NCBI GenBank assembly: GCA_020029455.1
Contig: JAIBJH010000036.1
Location: 1-14,865 of the forward strand
DNA: 14,865 bases
Direction: 5' to 3'
DNA from: Hyphomicrobiales bacterium
GTDB lineage: Bacteria; Pseudomonadota; Alphaproteobacteria; Rhizobiales; Aestuariivirgaceae
This document shows positions 1 through 6,113 of this stretch, piece after piece. Both the position numbers and the translations under genes were made by a program. Below the pieces are notes generated by a model. That model was not told the origin of the DNA and searched no databases. It saw nothing but the letters and a program-made list of their open reading frames with translations. How positions within the stretch are numbered: position 1 is the stretch's first letter; every line of letters starts with the position of its first letter.

Positions 1-330
1 GGGTTTCCGGATGACCCCGGAGGGGTGGGACGCGATTTCAGCTCCGCGTCCTGAGCATCGATTCACGATGTCAAACAACGAGAGTGATATAGGTGGTTCA
101 CGTTCCCATGTCAAGCCTAAAATCCTACATATGAATAAAATTCTGAACCCTGATACTTTCAGGGACTTGCGCGCCCGATGCGCTAAATTCCTGTGCGCGG
201 GCTCCATCAGCTTGAGGCATGCCGAGTACTTGCGAAGATGGCCGTCGTCGCCCAGATCATCGCGATGAAATGAGTATTGACTGAACCTTGCTTCAAGTTG
301 ATCCTTTCTGAACAACTGGAGTGGGCAGCA
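1..330. other. Left-edge region without a supported gene
   Basis: No ORF here has a convincing start, ribosome binding site or recognisable product. Frame 1 is open from the window edge to a TGA at 52-54 and could be the last 17 codons of a gene lying to the left; this cannot be tested from the window. An 85-codon plus-strand ORF (11-268) has no family features. A small hairpin, CCCTGA-N5-TCAGGG, lies at 148-164. A TTGACT at 277-282 could be a -35 element for the MORN gene, but the hexamer 17 bases further on (GATCCT) is a poor -10. Confidence 0.5.
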
Positions 331-957
331 ATGCAGAAGTATCGGATCATGATTTTTGCAGCGGCTTGCACCACTTTGGTTATGCAGTTTCCGGCAGTCT
401 CGCATTCCGCAGAATGGGCAATCGACAGTAAGTCCAATTGCAAAGTCGGGCCGGTTTGGTCAGGCGAGGGTGTCACTGTAAGTTGGGAAGGCGCCTGCAA
501 GGACGGCATTGCCGAGGGAAAGGGTAAATTGACCTGGTCGCTGAATGGCGAGGCCGTGATTGTGGACGAAGGCTCGCTTCGCAACGGCAGCCTGGAGGGC
601 AAGGGTGCGCGCAGGTATTTGTTGAAGAAGTCAACCTATCGGGGCACCTTCAAGGCAGGCAGGCAACATGGCAAAGGTAAGCTCGACAGTGAAGGAGGCT
701 CTGACTACACGGGTGGCTGGGTCGATGGGGCCATGCACGGCCAGGGCCGTTTTGATTTCGCAAATGGCAATGTCTATGAGGGCGGCATAGACAATGGCAG
801 GAAAGTGGGACTGGGCCGCCTGACTTGGGCCGATGGCACTTATTTTGAGGGCAACTTCATAGACGATTATGGCGAGGGCAATGGTGTTTGCCGCAAGGGA
901 AGCCACACCGGCCCCTGCGTTTTCGAACACAGTGTCTTCGTCAAGTGGCGGGAGTAG
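331..957 (+). CDS. Exported MORN-repeat protein
   Basis: This is a 208-residue protein. The ATG at 331 is chosen over one at 277 because GGAG (318-321) lies 9 bases upstream and a signal peptide starts exactly there: basic MQKYR, a hydrophobic stretch to about residue 22, and likely cleavage after SHSA (residue 27). The mature part is built of glycine-rich MORN repeats of about 23 residues. Clear copies begin near Y103, Y126, Y149 and Y171 (pattern Y-x-G-x-(F/W)-x-x-G-x-x-x-G-x-G), and two degenerate copies lie at about 52-69 and 79-96. Cysteines at C37, C56, C187 and near 197 could form disulfides in the periplasm. MORN repeats form an elongated beta sheet often used for protein or lipid contact, so a structural or scaffold role is inference. 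It has no operon partner, since ilvC starts 109 bases later. A 6-bp stem GCCTGC/GCAGGC (964-986) follows the stop. Confidence 0.85.
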   Translation: MQKYRIMIFAAACTTLVMQFPAVSHSAEWAIDSKSNCKVGPVWSGEGVTVSWEGACKDGIAEGKGKLTWSLNGEAVIVDEGSLRNGSLEGKGARRYLLKKSTYRGTFKAGRQHGKGKLDSEGGSDYTGGWVDGAMHGQGRFDFANGNVYEGGIDNGRKVGLGRLTWADGTYFEGNFIDDYGEGNGVCRKGSHTGPCVFEHSVFVKWRE

Positions 958-1066
958 GCGGCTGCCTGCCGCGCATGCCAGCAGGCCGCGCCCTTTCTGC
1001 CTTGCCATGGAGGGCCGCCCTCGCTAAGCGCTAGCCCAGAATTCCATCATTCAAAGGGCTTGGATT

Positions 1067-2086
1067 ATGCGCGTTTATTACGACCGCGATGCGGATGTGA
1101 ACCTGATCAAGGGCAAGAAGGTGGTCATCATCGGCTATGGCAGCCAGGGCCGCGCCCATGCCTTGAACCTCAAGGACTCTGGCGCCAAGAACCTTGCTGT
1201 CGGCCTCAAGGCTGGCTCGCCCACCGCCAAGAAGGTGGAAGCCGATGGCCTCCAGGTCATGACCGTGGCCGAGGCCGCCAAATGGGCCGACGTGATGATG
1301 ATGGCGGCACCCGACGAGTTGCAGGCCGACATCTGGCGCAATGACATCGCCTCCAACATCCGTGACGGCGCGGCCATTGCCTTCGCCCACGGCCTCAATG
1401 TGCACTTCAATCTCATCGAGCCCAAGAAGACGATTGACGTCATCATGATCGCACCGAAAGGCCCCGGCCATACGGTGCGCGGCGAATACCAGAAGGGCGG
1501 CGGCGTTCCCTGCCTCATCGCCATCCACAATGATGCGTCCGGCAATGCCCATGACATCGCGCTCTCCTATGCCTCAGGCGTGGGCGGCGGCCGCTCCGGC
1601 GTCATCGAAACCACCTTCAAGGAAGAATGCGAGACCGATCTCTTCGGTGAGCAGGTGGTGCTCTGCGGCGGCCTCGTGGAATTGATCCGCGCCGGCTTCG
1701 AAACGCTTGTGGAAGCAGGTTACGCCCCCGAGATGGCTTACTTCGAATGCCTGCATGAGGTGAAACTCATCGTCGATCTCATATATGAAGGCGGCATCGC
1801 CAACATGAACTACTCGATCTCCAACACGGCGGAGTGGGGCGAGTATGTCACCGGCCCCCGCATCATCAACGACAATACCAAGGCCGAGATGAAGAAGGTC
1901 TTGAAGGACATCCAGACCGGCAAGTTCACATCTGAATGGATGCAGGAATGGAAGTCCGGCGCCGCCCGCTTCAAGGCAATCAGACGCGGCAACGACAGCC
2001 ATCAGATCGAGGCCGTCGGTGCCAGGCTCCGTGAAATGATGCCGTGGATCGCCAAGAACAAGCTGGTGGACAAAGCTCGCAACTAG
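1067..2086 (+). CDS. ilvC: Ketol-acid reductoisomerase (class I)
   Basis: This enzyme converts 2-acetolactate or 2-aceto-2-hydroxybutyrate to the dihydroxy acid with NADPH and Mg2+, a cytoplasmic step of valine, leucine and isoleucine synthesis. At 339 residues it has the normal class I length. The Rossmann motif GYGSQG is at 23-28, and the cofactor loop after the second strand (GLKAGSPT, 46-53) carries basic and hydroxyl residues typical of NADPH preference. Active-site residues are all visible: H108 (HGLN), K131 (APKGPGH), D191 and E195 (ETDLFGEQ), E227 and E231 (FECLHE), and S252 (YSISN). The ATG at 1067 is preceded by AAAGGG (1053-1058). The gene ends 33 bases before the next reading frame. 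No attenuator-like leader peptide is visible in the 109 bases upstream. Confidence 0.98.
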   Translation: MRVYYDRDADVNLIKGKKVVIIGYGSQGRAHALNLKDSGAKNLAVGLKAGSPTAKKVEADGLQVMTVAEAAKWADVMMMAAPDELQADIWRNDIASNIRDGAAIAFAHGLNVHFNLIEPKKTIDVIMIAPKGPGHTVRGEYQKGGGVPCLIAIHNDASGNAHDIALSYASGVGGGRSGVIETTFKEECETDLFGEQVVLCGGLVELIRAGFETLVEAGYAPEMAYFECLHEVKLIVDLIYEGGIANMNYSISNTAEWGEYVTGPRIINDNTKAEMKKVLKDIQTGKFTSEWMQEWKSGAARFKAIRRGNDSHQIEAVGARLREMMPWIAKNKLVDKARN

Positions 2087-2119
2087 CGCCGAAGGCGTGT
2101 GTGAGATAACATTCCGGAT

Positions 2120-2986
2120 GTGTTACTCGAGATGCCTGGCCTCCAGAAAGCTTTGCCTCAACCGCAACGCATAACGATTGATGATGACTGGTTCGAAGTC
2201 CAGAAAGTCAACGACGGACTCTATGCCATCTCTGAGCCTCGCCACTACGAGCATACCGTACTGAACCTGCTCATTGGCGAGCAACACGCCGTGCTGATTG
2301 ATACCGGCTGTGGCATTGGAAATTTGCGCCGGGTTGTTGAGTTGCTGACCAGCCATCCTGTGACCGTGATCAATACCCATACCCATTTGGATCATCTCGG
2401 CAGCAACAACCAGTTCTCCAACATCATGATGTTTGATCACCCCCGCTCACGCAGCATTTCGCGTGATGGTGTGCCACGGGAAACGCTGTTCTGGGAACTA
2501 ATGAACGATAAGGTCGTGACGCCGCCATGGCCGCGCGGTTTTGAGCGGGAAAGCGCGGCCTTGCGGCCCTTCGCAGTGTCACAGTGGCTGAAGCACAGCG
2601 ATGTTCTGGAGATTGGCGGCAGGCAATTGATGGTGCTGCACACGCCAGGCGAGGCGCCAGACCACATTTGTCTTCTGGATCAGACCCATCGCGTTCTGTT
2701 TTGTGGCGACATCCTGCTAAATGGTGCGGTTTGGTCGCATCTCGATGGTGGAGACGTCGGTGCGCTGCGTGCGAGCTATGAACTTCTCATGCGGCACTAC
2801 GATGAATTTGATTTTCTGATGCCTTCCCATAACGCGCCCTGCCTGAGCAAGGACATCCTGCCCATTGCGCTGGCGGGTGCCGAAGATGTTCTTGCCGGTA
2901 AGGTGCAACCCGAAGAAGGAATGGATCCGTGGGAACGTCACTACAGGAAATACGACTTTGGCCGCATTTCAATTCTGACGAAATAG
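2120..2986 (+). CDS. Metallo-beta-lactamase-fold hydrolase
   Basis: This is a 288-residue cytoplasmic protein with no signal peptide. The family's metal site is visible: N-T-H-T-H-L-D-H (H87, H89, D91, H92), G-D (D197), and a late histidine (H237, MPSHNAP). The usual H-T-P-G-H motif reads HTPGEAPDH (174-182), so the histidine that normally binds metal in this motif is replaced by E178; H182 is nearby. The family covers lactonases, glyoxalase II, sulfur dioxygenases and others, and nothing here fixes the substrate. The first in-frame start is GTG at 2120; an ATG at 2132 is equally possible, and neither has a strong ribosome binding site. It lies 33 bases after ilvC on the same strand, so co-transcription is possible. 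A hairpin directly follows the stop. Confidence 0.85.
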   Translation: MLLEMPGLQKALPQPQRITIDDDWFEVQKVNDGLYAISEPRHYEHTVLNLLIGEQHAVLIDTGCGIGNLRRVVELLTSHPVTVINTHTHLDHLGSNNQFSNIMMFDHPRSRSISRDGVPRETLFWELMNDKVVTPPWPRGFERESAALRPFAVSQWLKHSDVLEIGGRQLMVLHTPGEAPDHICLLDQTHRVLFCGDILLNGAVWSHLDGGDVGALRASYELLMRHYDEFDFLMPSHNAPCLSKDILPIALAGAEDVLAGKVQPEEGMDPWERHYRKYDFGRISILTK

Positions 2987-2987
2987 T

Positions 2988-3010
2988 CTCCCCCGGCTTT
3001 GCCGGGGGAG
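2988..3010. terminator. Perfect GC hairpin between convergent genes
   Basis: A perfect 10-bp stem CTCCCCCGGC / GCCGGGGGAG with a TTT loop begins one base after the hydrolase stop codon and ends 15 bases before the stop of the convergent gene. It could act as a terminator for both strands, although there is no T-tract on either side. Its CCGGC core resembles other intergenic palindromes in this window (5441-5505, 6891-6916), so it may instead be a dispersed repeat. Confidence 0.55.
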
Positions 3011-3025
3011 GGAGTGTTCGCCGCG

Positions 3026-3919
3026 TTACGCCGCCAGTGCCTTTTCCACAAAAGCGGACGCATTCTTCGCAAGCCAGTTTTCGAAGCTCGCGGGCTCTTG
3101 GCCTGTCAGCGCCTTGTAGTCGCCCGTGACGCCGGCAAGTCCGCCCTTGGCAATGTTCTCATCGAACGAGGCAAAGAGCCTTGCCATGCCTTCCGGCATG
3201 CCTGCGCCCACCATGCCCTGCACCAAGCCTTCAACCGGCACATGCACCACATTGAGCGCCTTGCCAGTCGCCTTGCTCACCAAGCCAGCGATTTCATCGA
3301 CAGTGTATTCCTTGGCGCCCGTCAGCGTGTAGGTGTTCTTGCCGCCCTTGTCGGAGGCGAGTGCCGCCGCTGCCGCGCGCGCCAGGTCATCGCGGGCGAT
3401 GTAAGGCGTCTTGCCCTGTGCCGCCGCCGAATAATGCGTGCCGGATTTGAGCGCATGGGGCAGGGAGTAGAACAGGTTCTCGGCATACCAGTTGTGGCGC
3501 AGTGCCGTCCAACCCTTGAGGCCGGAAGCTGCGAGCGCCTTCTCTGTGCTCAAGTGGTCCGGCGCAAACAGCACGGCCGATGTGTCGGGCTTCGGCATGG
3601 ACGTATAGAGCACATGCTCGACGCCTGCTTTTTCTGCGGCCTTCACCGCATTGTCGTGCTGCTTCTGGCGCAGGCCCGGCTCGAAGCTGTCGGTGGAAAT
3701 GATGAGAACGCGCTTGGCTCCTGCAAAGGCCTTTACGAGGCCCGCCTCGTCGTTGAAGTCGGCGGCCCGCACTTCAATGCCCTTGGCGCTGAGGTCGGCA
3801 AGCTTGCCCGGATCGCGTGTCGCCGCGATGATCTTGGCTGCAGGCACTTTATAGGCGGTAAGAAGGTGATTGATGACGCCGCGGCCAAGTTGGCCCGCAG
3901 CTCCAGTGACGAGGTACAT
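3026..3919 (-). CDS. NmrA/QOR2-type NAD(P)H-binding oxidoreductase
   Basis: This is a 297-residue atypical short-chain dehydrogenase of the NmrA / quinone oxidoreductase 2 (E. coli YtfG/QorB) type. The glycine-rich nucleotide motif TGAAGQLG is at residues 5-12. R35 in ATRDP, at the end of the second strand, is in the position that favours NADPH. The classical YxxxK catalytic pair of SDRs is not obvious, as expected for this subfamily. QorB reduces quinones using NADPH; applying that here is inference from the fold and from the neighbour. The start is secure: AAGGAG lies 6 bases before the ATG. The gene is divergent from an HxlR-family regulator with about 111 bases between start codons. That is the same arrangement as E. 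coli ytfG/ytfH, so redox-responsive control by the neighbour is likely. Confidence 0.88.
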   Translation of the reverse strand: MYLVTGAAGQLGRGVINHLLTAYKVPAAKIIAATRDPGKLADLSAKGIEVRAADFNDEAGLVKAFAGAKRVLIISTDSFEPGLRQKQHDNAVKAAEKAGVEHVLYTSMPKPDTSAVLFAPDHLSTEKALAASGLKGWTALRHNWYAENLFYSLPHALKSGTHYSAAAQGKTPYIARDDLARAAAAALASDKGGKNTYTLTGAKEYTVDEIAGLVSKATGKALNVVHVPVEGLVQGMVGAGMPEGMARLFASFDENIAKGGLAGVTGDYKALTGQEPASFENWLAKNASAFVEKALAA

Positions 3920-3930
3920 TGGTTTCTCCT

Positions 3931-3974
3931 TGATTTGGTCTCTTTATGAGAGTAGGTCTCAAATATTCAAATCA
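3931..3974. promoter_or_regulatory. Nested inverted repeats, candidate HxlR operator
   Basis: The spacer between the divergent oxidoreductase and HxlR genes holds several overlapping dyads. The outer pair is TGATTTG (3931-3937) and CAAATCA (3968-3974). Inside it, TGAGA-N5-TCTCA spans 3947-3961, and TCTC-N5-GAGA spans 3939-3951 and shares its right arm. GGTCTC occurs twice, 18 bases apart (3937-3942, 3955-3960). HxlR-family regulators bind short dyads in front of their divergent targets, so this is the expected operator location. Binding itself is inference. Confidence 0.5.
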
Positions 3975-4030
3975 GGGAAATCCGCAAGAAGGCAGTTTTG
4001 CCTCTCCTGGTAACATCGAAGGAACCACCC

Positions 4031-4432
4031 TTGGACCAGTTCACCACTCCACGGCGCCGCAATCGCCAGAACGATGAACTCAACGAACGCTGCCCCATAC
4101 GTGATGTGCTGGACCGGGTCGGCGACAAGTGGAGCGCCCTCATCGTGCGCGAACTGCGTGATGGCCCGCGCCGTTTCGGCGTGCTGCGCCGCGCCATCGA
4201 GGATATTTCCCAGCGCATGCTGACCGGGACATTGCGCAACCTGCAGCGCGATGGCTTCATCACCAGGACGGTCATCCCCACCACCCCGCCCCAGGTGGAG
4301 TACGCCCTCACAGGACTCGGCACGTCACTGCAGGAAGCTTTGGGTGAACTTGCCGGTTGGGCCGCCACCAACCATGGGGCGATCCGCGCCGCCCGCAAGG
4401 AATTTGACGGAAATCGCCACGAAACGGCCTGA
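4031..4432 (+). CDS. HxlR-family transcriptional regulator (YtfH/QorR-like)
   Basis: This is a winged-helix regulator of about 133 residues. The hallmark is NERCPIRDVLDRVGDKWSAL, followed by the recognition-helix region RRFGVLRRAIEDISQRMLT and the wing PPQVEYALT. The cysteine in RCPIRD (C21 from this start) is the position used for thiol-based redox or quinone sensing in YodB, HypR and QorR. Two TTG starts are possible. TTG 4031 has AAGGA (4019-4023) 7 bases upstream and gives the usual family length. TTG 3998, with AGAAGG close upstream, would add 11 residues. It is divergent from the QOR2-like gene, which it probably regulates together with itself. A GC hairpin follows the stop. Confidence 0.9.
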   Translation: MDQFTTPRRRNRQNDELNERCPIRDVLDRVGDKWSALIVRELRDGPRRFGVLRRAIEDISQRMLTGTLRNLQRDGFITRTVIPTTPPQVEYALTGLGTSLQEALGELAGWAATNHGAIRAARKEFDGNRHETA

Positions 4433-4444
4433 ATATATCAGTTT

Positions 4445-4477
4445 GGCGGCCTGATTCCGCCTTCCTTGCATAGTTTT
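4445..4477 (+). terminator. Candidate terminator after HxlR gene
   Basis: GGCGG (4445-4449) and CCGCC (4457-4461) form a 5-bp GC stem with a 7-base loop, 12 bases after the HxlR stop. It is followed by TTCCTT and then a TTTTT run at about 4473-4477. The stem is short and the T-run is not immediate, so this is a moderate candidate. Confidence 0.4.
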
Positions 4478-4579
4478 TGGTCGCAGGGTGAAGCAAATGT
4501 GGAATCATCCCACTTTCGCCCCAATCAAGTCATTTTATTTTCCCCAGGCGGTTCCTGACGCAGGACGCGGCGGCGGATG

Positions 4580-4594
4580 TTAACCTTGTGTTAA
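4580..4594 (+). promoter_or_regulatory. CtrA-type box TTAA-N7-TTAA
   Basis: TTAA (4580-4583), CCTTGTG, TTAA (4591-4594) matches exactly the TTAA-N7-TTAA consensus bound by the alphaproteobacterial cell-cycle regulator CtrA. A further half-site TTAAC lies at 4613-4617. A TATAGT hexamer at 4625-4630 is a reasonable -10. The box lies 120 bases before the start codon of the coiled-coil gene at 4714, which makes that gene the likely target. CtrA control is inference from the motif and its position. Confidence 0.5.
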
Positions 4595-4628
4595 TCATTT
4601 TCTTTCGCAGACTTAACCGTCGCCTATA

Positions 4629-4700
4629 GTCAGGGACGGCGGAGTGAGTTGCATGGCCCTTTTGGGGGGCCCTGTACCTTGTTTGTGGGACGGCCCTGAC
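4629..4700 (+). repeat. Leader with competing inverted and direct repeats
   Basis: GTCAGGG (4629-4635) is complementary to CCCTGAC (4694-4700), which abuts the GAGGAG ribosome binding site of the next gene. GGCCCTG occurs twice (4668-4674 and 4692-4698), so the CAGGG at 4631-4635 could pair with either copy. GGGACGGC also occurs twice (4633-4640 and 4688-4695). GGCCC/GGGCC (4655-4671) can form a small internal hairpin. Mutually exclusive folds next to the ribosome binding site are possible, but GC-rich sequence can produce such pairings by chance. Confidence 0.3.
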
Positions 4701-4748
4701 GAGGAGCAGAAACATGAGTATTTCGGAGGCCATGAACGCGGGGGCTAA
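4653..4748 (+). CDS. Possible overlapping leader ORF (31 codons)
   Basis: An ATG at 4653 has GGAG (4641-4644) 8 bases upstream. It opens a 31-codon frame that ends at TAA 4746-4748, after the start codon (4714) of the coiled-coil gene and in a different frame. If translated, ribosomes would pass through the main ribosome binding site and start. The peptide has no recognisable features. It may be chance, since only the ribosome binding site and the overlap support it. Confidence 0.22.
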   Translation: MALLGGPVPCLWDGPDEEQKHEYFGGHERGG

Positions 4749-5433
4749 CCTGCGGCGCATGAACGGAAATTCGCATCCTATGGCCAAGCCGAAGAAGGGC
4801 CCGGCAAAGCGAGTTAACGAAGCGAGGGCAGAGCATCAGCCCGTCGAAGAGATGCTGTTGCAGCTTCGCGAGATCATCGTAGGTCCATACGAGAGGTTGA
4901 GCGAGGCGCGCTTCGAGGAAATGCTCGACATCATGTCCGAGCAGCAGGACGAGAACGACGACCGTTTCCAGGCGATAGAGACCGATGTGGGCGACATGAA
5001 GGTTGCCTCCGCCCGCATGGAGAAGCTCTTCACCACCTTCGATCTCAAGGTCGATGATTTGTCCTACAAGGTCGATGAGAAAAGCCGCGAAATGCATGAG
5101 GCCTATGGCAAGGCCATCTCTGAATTGAAGAGCGATTTTTCGCTGAAGATGGAAATGATCGCCGGCACCTTGCAGCAATGTCTCAAGGATCTGGAGCTTG
5201 AGACCCGCAAGGAACTGCTCGAACTTTCTTCCACGCTCATGGCCCACGTCACCGACGAGGACAAGCGCTTGGAAAAGGAGCGGGACAACTCCACGCACAT
5301 TCTCGATCAGCGCATCGCCCAGTGGCGCGCCGAGATCGAGGACGACCGCAAGCAGGACATGGACAACGTTGCGTCCTCGCTTATGGAAATCGGCCAGCGC
5401 ATGCTGGCGCTCCGCAAGGGCAGCCCGGGCTGA
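4714..5433 (+). CDS. Coiled-coil protein of unknown function
   Basis: This is a 239-residue soluble protein with no signal peptide or membrane segment. The first 45 residues are basic and rich in Gly, Pro and Lys (MAKPKKGPAKR). From about residue 46 to 230 the sequence is almost entirely charged helix with heptad-like hydrophobic spacing (for example EEMLLQLREII, MEKLFTTFDLKVDDLSYKV, LEKERDNSTHILDQRIAQW), which predicts a long coiled coil. I do not recognise a family. The start is well supported: GAGGAG (4701-4706) lies 7 bases before the ATG. The leader carries a CtrA box, repeats and a possible short ORF. A role in cell-cycle, polarity or envelope organisation would fit the CtrA box, but this is inference only. 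It is probably monocistronic, since a large palindrome follows 7 bases after the stop. Confidence 0.8.
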   Translation: MSISEAMNAGANLRRMNGNSHPMAKPKKGPAKRVNEARAEHQPVEEMLLQLREIIVGPYERLSEARFEEMLDIMSEQQDENDDRFQAIETDVGDMKVASARMEKLFTTFDLKVDDLSYKVDEKSREMHEAYGKAISELKSDFSLKMEMIAGTLQQCLKDLELETRKELLELSSTLMAHVTDEDKRLEKERDNSTHILDQRIAQWRAEIEDDRKQDMDNVASSLMEIGQRMLALRKGSPG

Positions 5434-5440
5434 TCCTCTC

Positions 5441-5505
5441 TCTCCATCGGCGGGCTTGACCCGCCGACCCAGCCTGGGTGGGCCGATCAAGTCGGCCCGT
5501 GGAGA
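5441..5505. repeat. 65-bp composite palindrome with cloverleaf-like fold
   Basis: The outer arms TCTCCA (5441-5446) and TGGAGA (5500-5505) enclose three dyads. Hairpin A is TCGGCGGG-CTTGA-CCCGCCGA (5447-5467). A central dyad ACCCAG-C-CTGGGT spans 5467-5479. Hairpin B is GGGCCGA-TCAAG-TCGGCCC (5480-5498). The two 5-base loops, CTTGA and TCAAG, are exact reverse complements. The whole block is an imperfect palindrome in which each half is itself a hairpin. It sits in the 179-base gap between the coiled-coil gene and the UPF0303 gene and could terminate the former. It is probably an intergenic palindromic repeat unit. Confidence 0.7.
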
Positions 5506-5612
5506 AATTTTCGGAGCAACGCTACTTCTGCAACGCAATCTGCACGTCGTGCAGAGAAGCGCCATTCCATTTCCGCCATTTTCAGGCCATGCTGATTGCG
5601 GGGAGCGAGCCC

Positions 5613-6113
5613 ATGAGCCTTGATGACGACATTGCGCGGCTGAAGCTGCAGGAAGAACGGCTGACCTTCAAAACCTTCAGCGAGGAAGAAGCCTGGAAGC
5701 TCGGTAGCGCCATGCGCGCGATGGCCCTTGAGCGCAAGCTGCCCCTTGTCATGGATATCCGCATCGGCATCCGCCCGCTGTTTTATGCAGCCCTTCCCGG
5801 CACGACGCCGGAGAACCCCGATTGGGTGCGCCGCAAGATCAACACCGTCTACCGTTTCGAAGCCTCCTCCTATCGCGTCGTCCTGCAATACAAGAAGAAG
5901 GGCGAGGCCTTTGACGCTGCACGTGGGCTAGATCCCATGAACTACGCGCCCGCGGGCGGCGGCTTTCCTATCCGCATTGCCGGCAATGTCGTGGGCGTCG
6001 TCACCGTCTCTGGCGTGCCCCAGCGCGAAGATCACAGCTTCGTCGCTGAAAGCCTCTCCCTCCATCTCGGCGTTCCCTACAAGGAGATCGCGCTGGCACC
6101 TGAAGCCGCGTGA
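5613..6113 (+). CDS. UPF0303 / heme-degrading-domain (DUF336-like) protein
   Basis: This is a 166-residue soluble protein resembling the UPF0303 family and the wider GlcG/HbpS (DUF336) fold. Typical stretches are LVMDIRIGIRPLFYAALPGT, NPDWVRRKINTVYRF and the C-terminal GGGFPIRIAGNVVGVVTVSG, followed by Q-R-E-D-H and a short helix. Some family members are annotated as heme-binding or heme-degrading, but the biochemical role of UPF0303 proteins is unsettled. An upstream ATG-opened frame (5478) would run through the palindrome. ATG 5613 is preferred because GGGGAG (5600-5605) lies 7 bases before it and the length then matches the family. The stop overlaps the start of the TSUP gene (TGATG), so the two are translationally coupled. 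Confidence 0.82.
   Translation: MSLDDDIARLKLQEERLTFKTFSEEEAWKLGSAMRAMALERKLPLVMDIRIGIRPLFYAALPGTTPENPDWVRRKINTVYRFEASSYRVVLQYKKKGEAFDAARGLDPMNYAPAGGGFPIRIAGNVVGVVTVSGVPQREDHSFVAESLSLHLGVPYKEIALAPEAA

Noticed and set aside
11..268. 85-codon plus-strand ORF at the left edge
   Set aside because: No ribosome binding site, domain or codon-use support. The region also contains a hairpin and lower GC.
2999..3949. 316-codon plus-strand ORF opposite the QOR2-like gene
   Set aside because: The minus-strand product has an intact nucleotide-binding motif and a perfect ribosome binding site. The plus-strand translation is Arg/Cys/His-rich without recognisable motifs and is a shadow.
4499..4516. GTGG-N7-CCAC followed by TTT as a terminator
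   Set aside because: A four-base stem with a short T-run is too weak, and the better hairpin for the HxlR gene is at 4445.
4630..5565. 311-codon minus-strand ORF opposite the coiled-coil gene
   Set aside because: It spans the leader, the coding region and the palindrome of the plus-strand gene without any gene boundary signals, so it is a shadow frame.
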